Shown here: positions 27,106 to 35,875 of the stretch, in pieces
Layout of the letters: every line of letters begins with the position of its first letter
How positions within the stretch are numbered: the stretch's first letter is position 1
NCBI RefSeq assembly: GCF_003054175.1
Contig: NZ_QBKN01000004.1
Span: 124,001-188,000, forward strand
DNA from: Allosediminivita pacifica
Lineage (GTDB): Bacteria; Pseudomonadota; Alphaproteobacteria; Rhodobacterales; Rhodobacteraceae
Length of the DNA stretch: 64,000 nt
Direction: 5' to 3'
Notes under the pieces: model-generated
The model's input: only the letters and a program-made list of their open reading frames with translations
Databases searched by the model: none
What the model was told of the DNA's origin: nothing
Made by a program: the position numbers and the translations under genes

Positions 27106-27385
27106 CTTCGACAAAGGCCAGGCCGGCGAAACGGCCTCCGTCTTCACCTCTGTCCCGATCGAGATCACGGTTTCGGTGGGCCGGGCAAGGCCGCTGGTAC
27201 GCGACCTGCTGCAGCTGACCAACGGATCGGTGCTCACACTCGACAAGCGCCTCGAGGATCCGGTCGAGCTCTACGTGGGCGACAGGCTGATCGCCATCGG
27301 GGCGCTCGAGGTGATCGAGGGCGACGAGCAAGGACGCCTTGCCGTCAGGGTGACCGAGGTGGCCGACCTGCAGACACCGGCCTGA
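27098..27385 (+). CDS. fliN: Flagellar motor switch protein FliN
   Basis: A 95-residue SpoA-domain protein of the C-ring that binds CheY-P output and FliH. The conserved VPIEITVSVGRARPLVRDLLQL opening and the LDKRLEDPVELYVGDRLIAIGALEVIEG core are typical. The length is short, as usual when no N-terminal extension is present. Eight-base overlap with fliH and three-base gap to fliP. Confidence 0.92.
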   Translation: MDDFDKGQAGETASVFTSVPIEITVSVGRARPLVRDLLQLTNGSVLTLDKRLEDPVELYVGDRLIAIGALEVIEGDEQGRLAVRVTEVADLQTPA

Positions 27386-27388
27386 CAA

Positions 27389-28111
27389 ATGATCCGGATC
27401 GCGCTTGCGGCGTTCTTCCTGCTGTTGCCCGTCGCGGCATCGGCGCAGTCGATCTCGGTCGACCTGGGCGAAGGCGGATCGGTGACCGGCACGAGCATTC
27501 AGCTCATCGCGCTCATCACCCTGCTGAGCCTCGCGCCCGGCATCGCGATCATGATCACCTGCTTCCCGTTCCTCGTGACGGTGCTGTCGATCCTGCGCCA
27601 GGCGATCGGCCTGCAACAGTCGCCGCCCAACATGCTGATCGTGAGCCTCGCGCTGTTCCTGACCTACTTCGTGATGGAGCCCGTCTTCACGCAGGCCTGG
27701 CAGAACGGTCTCCAGCCGCTCATCGATGAACGGATCGCGGTCGAGGATGCGATACCCGCCACGCTCGCCCCGTTCCGCGATTTCATGGCGGGCCGCACAG
27801 ACCCTGCCACGTTCGAGGCCATGGCGGATCTTCGGCCTGACGCCGAGGGCCTGACGCTCGCGCCCGACGCGCCGCTTTCGGTCCTCGTGCCGAGCTTCAT
27901 GCTGTCGGAAATTGCGCGCGCCTTTCAGGTCGGCTTTCTGATCTTCCTGCCCTTCCTGATCATCGACCTCGTCGTCGCGGCCGTGCTGATGTCGATGGGC
28001 ATGATGATGGTGCCGCCCGCGATCGTCTCGCTGCCGTTCAAGCTTGCCTTCTTCGTGATCGCGGACGGCTGGTCGCTTCTCGCGGGCGCACTGGTTCGCA
28101 GCTATTTCTGA
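27389..28111 (+). CDS. fliP: Flagellar export gate protein FliP
   Basis: A 240-residue component of the type III export gate (FliPQR). It begins with a cleavable signal (MIRIALAAFFLLLPVAASAQS). LLSLAPGIAIMITCFPFLVTVLSILRQ and the MGMMMVPPAIVSLPFKL segment are the FliP signatures. About four further transmembrane helices are visible. It is the last gene of the plus-strand flagellar run; fliQ, fliR, flhA and flhB are elsewhere. Confidence 0.95.
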   Translation: MIRIALAAFFLLLPVAASAQSISVDLGEGGSVTGTSIQLIALITLLSLAPGIAIMITCFPFLVTVLSILRQAIGLQQSPPNMLIVSLALFLTYFVMEPVFTQAWQNGLQPLIDERIAVEDAIPATLAPFRDFMAGRTDPATFEAMADLRPDAEGLTLAPDAPLSVLVPSFMLSEIARAFQVGFLIFLPFLIIDLVVAAVLMSMGMMMVPPAIVSLPFKLAFFVIADGWSLLAGALVRSYF

Positions 28112-28137
28112 GGCACCGATTTGAAGGACAAGTGCCG

Positions 28138-29052
28138 CTATCCGTTCGGTGTCATGTTCGGACGCGCCCGTCCGCGCTGCAGCCCCAACTGCCGTTCGCG
28201 CCAGACGATGGCGCCTCCCGCGGACATGACCACGGACGACCCGAGCAGGACCATCGTCGTCGGGACCTCATCGAAGACCGTGTAGCCGATCAGGATCGCA
28301 AAGAGGAGCGAGGCATAGTCGAAGGGCGCCAGCACAGCCGCCTCCGCATGTCGATAGGCGGTCGTCAGCAGGATCTGACCGAAACCGCCGATCAGCCCTG
28401 CCATGATCAGGCACAACAGGATCTGGGCCGACGGCACCTGCCAGCCGAAGGGCAAGGTGAACAGGGACAGGACGGTCGCCGTCATCGAGAACCAGAAGAC
28501 GATGGCCGAGGTCTGCTCGGTCGCGACAAGTCTGCGGACATGCACCTGCGCCAGCGCACGCATTGCAGCCGAGACCATCATGAGCGCGACACCCATCGTT
28601 GCCGCCTGGTCGAGGTTGTCCACCGAGATGCGGGGCCAGAGCACGATCAGCACCCCGACCAGCCCGACCAGAACCGCGGAAATCCTGAAAGCGCGGAGCC
28701 GTTCGCCCAAGAGCAGAGCCGCCAGAAGGACCGTCATCAATGGCGCGGCGTAACCCAGTGCCGTCACCTCGGGCAGAGGCAGCAGGCCGAGTGCCGCAAA
28801 GCCGCAGCCCATCGCCGTGACGCCCACGACCCCGCGCCAGACATGCCCCATCGGCCAGTCGGTGTGAAAGCCGGTGCGCAACTCGCCCCGAAAGAAGAGC
28901 CAAGCGACAATCACCGGCATGGCAAAGAAAGACCGGAAGAAAACCGCCTCTCCCGGCGGCACTTCGGAGGAGCTGGCCTTGATCAGGGCGGACATCACGG
29001 TGAACAGCAGAATTGCGCTCGTCTTGAACGCGATGCCGCGCAGGGGGTGCAT
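28138..29052 (-). CDS. EamA/DMT-family membrane transporter
   Basis: A 304-residue protein with ten predicted transmembrane helices in two EamA halves, the form of drug/metabolite transporters. The substrate cannot be inferred: the family includes amino-acid exporters and S-adenosylmethionine importers. It is convergent with fliP (26 bases between) and is not part of the flagellar operon. Confidence 0.82.
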   Translation of the reverse strand: MHPLRGIAFKTSAILLFTVMSALIKASSSEVPPGEAVFFRSFFAMPVIVAWLFFRGELRTGFHTDWPMGHVWRGVVGVTAMGCGFAALGLLPLPEVTALGYAAPLMTVLLAALLLGERLRAFRISAVLVGLVGVLIVLWPRISVDNLDQAATMGVALMMVSAAMRALAQVHVRRLVATEQTSAIVFWFSMTATVLSLFTLPFGWQVPSAQILLCLIMAGLIGGFGQILLTTAYRHAEAAVLAPFDYASLLFAILIGYTVFDEVPTTMVLLGSSVVMSAGGAIVWRERQLGLQRGRARPNMTPNG

Positions 29053-29156
29053 GGAAGATCCTTCGTGGTTGCAGGCAAACTGGCCCGCCCCGCAGGGAAG
29101 GTCAATCGCAGGCGCTCACCCACCGGCGGAATTACGGCTCGCGCCATCGAATGCAA

Positions 29157-29186
29157 ATCGCCGCCACCCCGGAGGATGGCGGCGAT
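29157..29186 (-). terminator. Candidate ilvD terminator hairpin
   Basis: Nine-base arms ATCGCCGCC and GGCGGCGAT with a 12-base loop, about 30 bases after the ilvD stop on the minus strand. The downstream T content is poor (TTGCATT), so a Rho-independent role is plausible but weak. Confidence 0.45.
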
Positions 29187-29216
29187 CACATTAACGGAAT
29201 TCGACGCGTCTGCGCC

Positions 29217-30980
29217 TCAGAGATCCGCGTAGACGTGCTTTTCGGCCTGGCCGCCGGGGTGCGTCACTGCACCTTTGTAGGTCGCACCGACAAGCTGGGC
29301 ATATTTCCACAGCGCGCCCGAGGCATAGATGGTCTCGCGCGGGCCGGCCCATTCCTTCTTGCGCGCGGCAAGCTCTTCGTCGCTCAGCTCGACGGAAAGC
29401 TCGCCCGTGACGGCGTTGATCGTGATGACATCGCCGGTCTTCACGAAGGCAATCGGACCGCCCAGCGCCGCTTCGGGACCGACGTGGCCGACACAGAAGC
29501 CGCGCGTGGCCCCCGAGAAGCGGCCATCGGTGATCAGCGCGACCTTCTTGCCCATGCCCTGGCCCGAAAGCGCAGCGGTGGTGGCCAGCATCTCGCGCAT
29601 GCCGGGGCCACCGGCGGGACCCTCGTTGCGGATGACGATCACTTCGCCTTCCTCGTAGGCACGGTCCTTGACCGCCTCGAAGGCCTCTTCCTCGCATTCG
29701 AAGACGCGCGCCGGTCCGGTGAAAACCTGCCCCTCGGCCGGGATGCCCGCGACCTTCACGATGGCGCCTTCAGGGGCGAGGTTGCCCTTGAGGCCGACAA
29801 CACCGCCGGTCTTGGTGATCGGGTTCGAGATCGAGTGGATAACCTTGCCGTCCGCCTCGCGGTCGATCAGATCGAGCTCTTCGCCGATGCTGCGACCACT
29901 GGCAGTGATACAGTCTTCGTGGATAAGCCCCGCCTTGCGAAGCTCCTTCATGACAACCGGGATGCCACCGGCGTCGAACAGGTCCTTGGCAACATGCGCG
30001 CCGCCGGGCTTGAGGTCGACGAAGTAAGGAGTCTCGCGGAAGATATCGCAGACGTCCTCGAGGAAGAAGTCGATCCCCGCCTCGTGGGCGATGGCGGGCA
30101 AATGCAGGCCCGCGTTGGTCGAACCGCCGGTACAGGCCACGACGCGCGCGGCGTTTTCCAGAGACTTGCGGGTGACCACGTCACGCGCGCGGATGTTCTT
30201 CTCGATCAGATCCATGACGGCGCGGCCCGAGGCCTCGCCGTACTGATCACGGCTCTCGTAAGGGGCCGGCATGCCGGAGGAGTTCATCAGCGCAAGCCCG
30301 ATCGCCTCGGACACGCAGGCCATGGTGTTGGCGGTGAACTGGCCACCGCAAGCGCCCGCACTTGGGCAGGCCACACGCTCGAGCATGGCAAGCGCCGCGT
30401 CGGAAAGCTCGCCGTTCTGGTGGCGGCCGACCGCCTCGAACATATCCTGCACGGTGAGGTCACGGGTCCGGAAATCCTCGGGGATCTCGTCGAGCTGCGG
30501 CGCCTTGCCCGGCAGGATCGAGCCGCCGTAGATGAAGACCGACGGCACGTTCAGCCGCACCATGGCCATCATCATGCCCGGCAGCGACTTGTCGCAGCCG
30601 GCCAGACCGACGATTGCGTCGTAGCAGTGGCCGCGCATCGTCAGTTCGACCGTGTCGGCAATCGCCTCGCGCGATGCGAGCGAGGAGCGCATGCCCTCGT
30701 GGCCCATGGCGATGCCGTCGGTCACGGTGATCGTCGTGAACTCGCGCGGGGTGCCGAAGCCCTGCTTCACGCCGCCCTTGACCGCCTGCGCCTGACGGCT
30801 CAGCGCGATGTTGCAGGGCGCGGCCTCGTTCCAGCAGGTCGCCACGCCCACCAGCGGCTGGTGGATCTCTTCCTCGGTCATGCCCATGGCATGGTAGTAC
30901 GACCGGTGCGGCGCCCGCGCCGGGCCCTCTGTCACGTGGCGGCTGGGAAGCTTGGTCTTGTCGAACGGACGCTTGAGCAT
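29217..30980 (-). CDS. ilvD: Dihydroxy-acid dehydratase
   Basis: Third common step of Val/Leu/Ile and pantothenate synthesis. 587 residues with Fe-S ligand cysteines at C49 ([13 protein letters not shown]), about C122 ([14 protein letters not shown]) and about C195 ([13 protein letters not shown]). The start ATG 30980 ([16 protein letters not shown]) was preferred over an in-frame extension of 48 residues that lacks conservation. Transcribed alone. Confidence 0.96.
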   Translation of the reverse strand: MLKRPFDKTKLPSRHVTEGPARAPHRSYYHAMGMTEEEIHQPLVGVATCWNEAAPCNIALSRQAQAVKGGVKQGFGTPREFTTITVTDGIAMGHEGMRSSLASREAIADTVELTMRGHCYDAIVGLAGCDKSLPGMMMAMVRLNVPSVFIYGGSILPGKAPQLDEIPEDFRTRDLTVQDMFEAVGRHQNGELSDAALAMLERVACPSAGACGGQFTANTMACVSEAIGLALMNSSGMPAPYESRDQYGEASGRAVMDLIEKNIRARDVVTRKSLENAARVVACTGGSTNAGLHLPAIAHEAGIDFFLEDVCDIFRETPYFVDLKPGGAHVAKDLFDAGGIPVVMKELRKAGLIHEDCITASGRSIGEELDLIDREADGKVIHSISNPITKTGGVVGLKGNLAPEGAIVKVAGIPAEGQVFTGPARVFECEEEAFEAVKDRAYEEGEVIVIRNEGPAGGPGMREMLATTAALSGQGMGKKVALITDGRFSGATRGFCVGHVGPEAALGGPIAFVKTGDVITINAVTGELSVELSDEELAARKKEWAGPRETIYASGALWKYAQLVGATYKGAVTHPGGQAEKHVYADL

Positions 30981-31176
30981 CGCGGGGATCCTTCCGGGCT
31001 TTTCGTCGGGTCTAGCCGAGCAGACCTTGCCAGACAAGCGGATCGGACAGGACGCTGCGCCGCACGCCACTCCAGAGCAACAAGCTTGCGCCATGACCTG
31101 ATCAAGTCGTCCGAAAGTGCTCATCCAGGCAAAGCGTCATTTGACAGCGGCCCCGGCGCGCAGCACTAACGCCGAC

Positions 31177-32079
31177 ATGCCCAAGCGCGACCCCTATGCC
31201 CCCCACCGCATCCTGGTGGCCACTGCCGACGGGCAATCGGCCCTCTGGCGGCTGGCATTGGGTGTGTTGCTTGCACTAGCAGTCACGTTCGGACTGGGCC
31301 GTTCGGTTTTTGCCATCGCGCGCCTCGCGCTCGACGAACAGACCTATCTTTCCTTCACGCAGACGCTGTCGCAGGCCGACACGCCGCTGACGCTGCTGAT
31401 CCTCCTTCTCAGCACGGGGTTTCTCGGCATCGGCACGCTGGTTGCAGCCGAGCTTCTACACCGCCGGAGCGGCGTCTCGCTGCTGGGACCGTTGCCCTTG
31501 CTGAAATCGCAGTTCCTCCGCGTCCTCGTCGCGCTTGTCGGGCTGCAACTGGCGATCACCCTCCTGCCGCCATGGCCCTTCGCAAGCGTTCTCATTCCCG
31601 GCCTTCCACTCTCGACCTGGCTGGCCTTCCTGCCGCTGACCCTTGTCACGCTGCTACTGCAGACCGGCGCGGAGGAGCTGTTCTTTCGCGGCTACCTGCA
31701 ATCGCAGCTTGCCGCGCGCCTCCACGCTCCGGCGATCTGGATGGGCGTTCCTTCGGCATTCTTCGCAGCGGCGCACTACGCGCCCGGCCTCTATGGCGAC
31801 AGCGCAATGCTCGTGGTGCTTTGGGCCTTTCTCTTCGGTCTGGCGGCGGCCGACCTGACGGCGCGGTCGGGCTCGCTCGGCCCTGCCATCGCGCTACATT
31901 TCGTGAACAACTTTGCCGCTGTCGCGGTGACATCCATGCAGGGCGACATGTCTGCGCTCGCGCTTTACCAGCTTCCCTTCGGCCCCGGTGATGCCGAGAT
32001 GCTGCGCGCTCAGCTTCCCATCGACCTCGGCGCGCTCGCCGTCGGATGGCTTGCAGCGAGACTCGTCCTGCGCGCCTGA
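31177..32079 (+). CDS. CPBP-family intramembrane metalloprotease
   Basis: A 300-residue polytopic membrane protein of the CPBP (CAAX protease/bacteriocin-processing, Abi) family. The motifs EELFFRGYLQSQL (EExxxR), FFAAAHYAPG and ALHFVNNFAAV provide the Glu/His catalytic groups. About eight helices are predicted. Bacterial members mature peptides or confer self-immunity, but no bacteriocin gene is adjacent and the substrate is unknown. The ATG at 31177 (MPKRDPYAPH) was chosen over 31117. It runs ahead of accD with a 57-base gap. Confidence 0.82.
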   Translation: MPKRDPYAPHRILVATADGQSALWRLALGVLLALAVTFGLGRSVFAIARLALDEQTYLSFTQTLSQADTPLTLLILLLSTGFLGIGTLVAAELLHRRSGVSLLGPLPLLKSQFLRVLVALVGLQLAITLLPPWPFASVLIPGLPLSTWLAFLPLTLVTLLLQTGAEELFFRGYLQSQLAARLHAPAIWMGVPSAFFAAAHYAPGLYGDSAMLVVLWAFLFGLAAADLTARSGSLGPAIALHFVNNFAAVAVTSMQGDMSALALYQLPFGPGDAEMLRAQLPIDLGALAVGWLAARLVLRA

Positions 32080-32136
32080 TTGCAAATCATCGCCACGTGG
32101 CTTACGTCAGCGCCCAATCCAAGGGACGCCGCCGAT

Positions 32137-33105
32137 ATGAACTGGATCACCAACTACGTCCGCCCGCGCATCAACTCGATCTTCTCGCGGCGCGAAATCC
32201 CCGAGAACCTCTGGTCGAAGTGCGACAGCTGCGGAACGATGCTGTTTCACCGCGAAATCAGCGACAACCTGAATGTCTGCACCAACTGCGGGCATCACAT
32301 GAACATTACGCCGCGCGACCGTTTCCATGCGCTGTTCGACGGCGGGGTTTTTTCCGAGATCAGCGTTCCCGAACCGGTCAATGACCCGCTGCACTTCCGC
32401 GATCAGAAGCGATATCCGGAACGGATGCGCGCCGCGCAGAAGGCGACCGGTGAAAAGGAAGCGATGCTCGTCGCCCGTGGCGAGATCGGCCGCACGCCCA
32501 TCGTGGCCGCCGCGCAGGACTTCACCTTCATGGCCGGGTCCATGGGCATGTACGTGGGCAACGCCATCATCGCCGGGATCGAGGAAGCGGTCCGCCTGGG
32601 ACGGCCCTTCGTGCTGTTTTCGGCGGCAGGCGGCGCACGCATGCAGGAAGGCATCCTCAGCCTGATGCAGATGCCGCGCAGCACGGTCGCCATCCAGATG
32701 CTGCGCGAAGCCGGGCTGCCCTACATCGTGGTCCTCACGCACCCGACGACCGGCGGCGTGACCGCGTCCTACGCGATGCTGGGCGACGTCCAGATCGCCG
32801 AGCCGGGCTCGCTGATCTGCTTCGCTGGCCCCCGCGTGATCGAACAGACCATCCGCGAAAAGCTGCCCGAAGGCTTCCAGCGTGCCGAGTACCTGCTCGA
32901 GCACGGGATGCTCGACCGCGTGACCGACCGCCGCGAATTGCGCGAGGAGCTTATCGTCATCCTGCGGATGCTGATGCAGCTGCCGCCCGCCACGTGGGGG
33001 GACCTGCCGCCACCGGGACCGGAAGAGCTGCCGGAAGATGGCGCCGCAGACCAGGTGCAAGCTGCCCCCAATCCGGCACTTGAAGACGCGCCCCGCAAGG
33101 AATGA
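32137..33105 (+). CDS. accD: Acetyl-CoA carboxylase carboxyltransferase beta subunit
   Basis: Forms malonyl-CoA with AccA for fatty-acid synthesis. 322 residues. The N-terminal zinc ribbon CDSCGTMLFHREISDN...CTNCGHHM (C-x2-C-x15-C-x2-C, residues 28-50) marks AccD. The carboxyltransferase core follows, with SAAGGARMQEG and THPTTGGVTASYA. Overlaps folC by four bases; accD-folC is a common bacterial pair. The Pro/Glu-rich tail is dispensable-looking. Confidence 0.97.
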   Translation: MNWITNYVRPRINSIFSRREIPENLWSKCDSCGTMLFHREISDNLNVCTNCGHHMNITPRDRFHALFDGGVFSEISVPEPVNDPLHFRDQKRYPERMRAAQKATGEKEAMLVARGEIGRTPIVAAAQDFTFMAGSMGMYVGNAIIAGIEEAVRLGRPFVLFSAAGGARMQEGILSLMQMPRSTVAIQMLREAGLPYIVVLTHPTTGGVTASYAMLGDVQIAEPGSLICFAGPRVIEQTIREKLPEGFQRAEYLLEHGMLDRVTDRRELREELIVILRMLMQLPPATWGDLPPPGPEELPEDGAADQVQAAPNPALEDAPRKE

Positions 33106-34376
33106 GCGGCGAGAGCTCGGACGTCATCCTCGAAAGGATGATGTCCCTTCACCCGAAGATCATCGACCTGACGCTGGACCGAGTCTGGCGGCTGCTCGAC
33201 GCGCTCGATCACCCAGAACAGCAACTCCCGCCCGTGATCCATGTGGCCGGGACGAACGGCAAGGGGTCGACGCAGGCCATGATCCGGGCCGGGCTCGAAG
33301 GCGCCGGGCACCGCTGCCATGCCTATACCTCGCCGCATCTCGCGCGTTTTCACGAGAGGATCCGCCTTGCAGGTGAGCTAATCTCGGAAGAGCATTTGAC
33401 CCGCCTTCTCGACGACTGCTGGCAGGCCAACAATCACGAGCCGATCACCTATTTCGAGATCACCACCGTGGCCGCGCTGCTTGCCTTTGCGCTGACCGAG
33501 GCAGATTTCACGCTGCTGGAAGTGGGGCTCGGCGGGCGGCTCGACGCGACCAACGTGGTCGAACGCCCGGCGCTGTCCATCATTACCCCGGTCTCGATGG
33601 ATCACGAGCAATATCTCGGCGGCTCCCTCGATGCGATCGCGGGCGAGAAGGCCGGCATTCTCAAGCGTGGCGTGACCTGCATTGTCTCGCGGCAGGACGA
33701 TACCGCGCTGGAGGTCATCGAACGGCAGGCCGCGCGCGTGGGCGCGCCCTTGCTGATCCACGGGCAGCACTGGCACGTCGGCACCGAACACGGGCGGCTC
33801 GTCTATCAGGACGAGCATGGCCTACTTGACCTGCCGCTGCCCAACCTGCCCGGCGCGCACCAGATCGACAACGCCGGCGCGGCGATTGCCGCCCTGCGCC
33901 ACCTGGGCCAGCCAGACGCCGCCTTCGAGGCGGCCGTCACCCGCGCCTTCTGGCCCGGCCGGCTTCAGCGGCTGCGCGAGGGACCGCTTGCTAAGGCCGC
34001 GCCCGACGCCGAGATATGGCTCGACGGCGGACACAACCCCGCGGCGGGTGAGGCGCTTGCAAAGCACCTCGCCTCGCTTCCCGCGCGTCCCACCCACCTC
34101 GTCTGCGGCATGCTCGGCACCAAGGATGCCAGCGGTTTTCTCACACCGCTTGCCAAGGTGACCGACCACCTCACCGCGCTCTCCATTCCCGGCGAGGTCA
34201 GCTCGATGACGGCAGAAGAGCTGGCAGAGGCCGCGCGCGGCTGCGGCATTACCGCGGACACCGCCGCCAGCCCCGTCGAAGCTTTCTCGGAGATCGCTGG
34301 CAGGGAACCGCAAGCGCGCATTCTGATCTGCGGATCGCTCTACCTTGCCGGGCATATCCTTCGAATGCGCGGATAA
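33102..34376 (+). CDS. folC: Dihydrofolate/folylpolyglutamate synthase
   Basis: Adds glutamate to dihydropteroate and then to folates. 424 residues of the Mur-ligase superfamily. The P-loop HVAGTNGKGST is near residue 47, EVGLGGRLDATNV near 141 and the ATP/Mg H-containing region DGGHNPAAGE near 310. It starts inside accD (ATGA) and is thus translationally coupled. It connects to the folate-dependent C1 enzymes elsewhere in the window. Confidence 0.95.
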   Translation: MSGESSDVILERMMSLHPKIIDLTLDRVWRLLDALDHPEQQLPPVIHVAGTNGKGSTQAMIRAGLEGAGHRCHAYTSPHLARFHERIRLAGELISEEHLTRLLDDCWQANNHEPITYFEITTVAALLAFALTEADFTLLEVGLGGRLDATNVVERPALSIITPVSMDHEQYLGGSLDAIAGEKAGILKRGVTCIVSRQDDTALEVIERQAARVGAPLLIHGQHWHVGTEHGRLVYQDEHGLLDLPLPNLPGAHQIDNAGAAIAALRHLGQPDAAFEAAVTRAFWPGRLQRLREGPLAKAAPDAEIWLDGGHNPAAGEALAKHLASLPARPTHLVCGMLGTKDASGFLTPLAKVTDHLTALSIPGEVSSMTAEELAEAARGCGITADTAASPVEAFSEIAGREPQARILICGSLYLAGHILRMRG

Positions 34377-34439
34377 ACGGCAGCCCATCTCGCGCGGAAT
34401 TCGATTCGCCTCGCGACGGATAGTTCGCGACACTATATG

Positions 34440-34468
34440 TTGACGCTAGGGGTTTATTCCTCTACAAG
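34440..34468 (+). promoter_or_regulatory. Sigma-70-type promoter of the folC-zapE small RNA
   Basis: TTGACG, 17-base spacer, TACAAG. The predicted start is near 34475, after the folC stop and well away from any coding start on this strand. Confidence 0.6.
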
Positions 34469-34474
34469 TTGAGT

Positions 34475-34655
34475 TGTGGATCCAGCCACAGACTTACCTC
34501 GACATAGCCAAGATCCCCGGACTTCAGGGGCTTCCATCAGACGCCCCGAACCAAGATTCGTGCCGCGACACCAGTCGGCACAGCCTCCAAGACAACGACA
34601 GGCAGAAGACCCAAGCGAGAGCAGTTTCTAGGGCCCCACCCGGGGCCCTTTTTTT
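34475..34655 (+). ncRNA. Candidate small RNA between folC and zapE
   Basis: About 180 bases, bounded by a promoter (34440-34468) and an intrinsic terminator (34630-34655), with no credible reading frame. Predicted hairpins are TGTGG-ATCCAG-CCACA (34475-34490), CCCC...GGGG (34515-34530) and GTGCCG...CGGCAC (34560-34581). An unpaired CCTCC lies near 34583-34590, a possible anti-Shine-Dalgarno contact. Both neighbours point toward it (folC plus, zapE minus). Not recognised as tmRNA, SRP RNA or RNase P; 6S RNA is not excluded. Confidence 0.55.
34630..34655 (+). terminator. Rho-independent terminator of the small RNA
   Basis: AGGGCCCC and GGGGCCCT (8-bp arms, loop ACCC) followed by a run of seven T. 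This is an unambiguous plus-strand terminator. No equivalent T-run exists on the minus strand for zapE. Confidence 0.9.
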
Positions 34656-34664
34656 GAACTTCGC

Positions 34665-35735
34665 TCAGTCCCCGTCCGACGAAACGCCCCAGCTCTCGCT
34701 CTGCATTTCGCGAAGCCGGCTCGCGGTACGCTCGAACTCGAAAGCCCCCCGTCCCTCCACATAGAGGCTTTCCGGCTCGTCCGCAGCGCTTGCGATCAGG
34801 CGAACCTTCGCCTCGTAGAGCGCATCGACAAGCGTCACGAAGCGCTTGGCCTCGTTGAAGTTGCTCCGTCCCAGCCGAGGAATGTTTTCGAGCAGCAGCA
34901 CACGCACCGCTTCTGCCAGCGCAAGGTAGTCCCCCGGCCCCAGCGCGGCACCGCACAGATCGTAGAACGAGGCCCGCGCCACCCCATTGTGATAGCGCGG
35001 CAGCGTCACTTCGCGTCCCTTCACGCGCAGCGTCAGCGTGTCTTCCTCGCCGTGGGTCAGCTCCTGCCAGATCCGGTCCATGTCCGCCCGTGCCTCGGCG
35101 TTGGCAGGGGCAAAGTAGACCTGGCTTCCGGACAGGCGGTCCTGCCGGTGGTCCCGCTCGCTCGCCAGCTCGTGCACGACAAGCCGCTCCTTGATGAGCT
35201 CGATGAAAGGCAGGAAAAGCTCGCGATTGAGGCCGTCCTTGTAGAGATCGTCGGGAACGCGGTTCGACGTCGTGACCACCACGCAGCCGGCGTCGAAGAG
35301 ACGCTCGAAGAAGCGCCCGACGATCATCGCGTCGGCGATGTCCGTGATCTGCATCTCGTCGAAGGCGAGCACCTTGATGCTGTCCGAGACATCCTTTGCG
35401 ACCGGCTTGATCGGGTCCTCGTGGCCCTTCTCGCGCAGCTTGTGGATCTCTCCCTGCACCTCCTGCATGAAGGCATGGAAATGCACCCGGCGGGCAGGCA
35501 CCTTGAGGCTTTCGACGAAGAGATCCATCAGCATGGACTTTCCGCGCCCCACGCCCCCCCAGATATAGAGCCCCTTCGGCGGCTCGGGCGCCTTTCGGAA
35601 AAGACCTTTCTTCCGCGGCTTGGAGAGCTCGGACCGGATACGCTCGAACTCCGGCAGCGCCTCTTCCTGCGCGGGATCCCGCGTCAGGCGGCCTTCTTCG
35701 AGACGGGCTTCGTAGAGATCAGATACGCTTGGCAT
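34665..35735 (-). CDS. zapE: Cell-division AFG1-type ATPase ZapE
   Basis: A 356-residue P-loop ATPase that acts on FtsZ rings at late division. Walker A YIWGGVGRGKSMLMDLF near residue 62 and Walker B VLAFDEMQITDIADAM near residue 122 are visible, with the family's RVHFHAFMQEVQ. The start ATG 35735 (MPSVSDLYEARLEEG) was preferred over a 51-residue extension that is a shadow. It converges with the small RNA gene. Confidence 0.93.
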   Translation of the reverse strand: MPSVSDLYEARLEEGRLTRDPAQEEALPEFERIRSELSKPRKKGLFRKAPEPPKGLYIWGGVGRGKSMLMDLFVESLKVPARRVHFHAFMQEVQGEIHKLREKGHEDPIKPVAKDVSDSIKVLAFDEMQITDIADAMIVGRFFERLFDAGCVVVTTSNRVPDDLYKDGLNRELFLPFIELIKERLVVHELASERDHRQDRLSGSQVYFAPANAEARADMDRIWQELTHGEEDTLTLRVKGREVTLPRYHNGVARASFYDLCGAALGPGDYLALAEAVRVLLLENIPRLGRSNFNEAKRFVTLVDALYEAKVRLIASAADEPESLYVEGRGAFEFERTASRLREMQSESWGVSSDGD

Positions 35736-35875
35736 GCCCGTGCATACCGAGGCCCGAAAGCAATGCCTAGGGGCCACGCGTGCCGTATCACGGTCGTTGA
35801 TGGCAAGGCCCAAGAACATGCATTTGATCTTTGCTGTGAGGATGACGCAAATGGGCAGGACGCCGAGGAACCACC

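Noticed and set aside
31095-31108. Possible FNR box upstream of the CPBP gene (ATGACCTGATCAA)
   Set aside because: The half-sites are spaced one base too short and the first base is mismatched.
29151-31169. A 672-codon open frame antisense to ilvD, and similar long frames antisense to gcvP, the ABC permease, nusA and infB
   Set aside because: The sense strand codes for well-known full-length proteins; the antisense frames are His/Arg/Ala/Gly-rich translations caused by high third-position GC, with no motifs and no SD.
34475-34655. Small RNA interpreted as 6S, SRP or tmRNA
   Set aside because: No SRP GGAAG/GCAGCC core, no tmRNA tag or tRNA-like ends, and no obvious long 6S-type closing stem; left unassigned instead.
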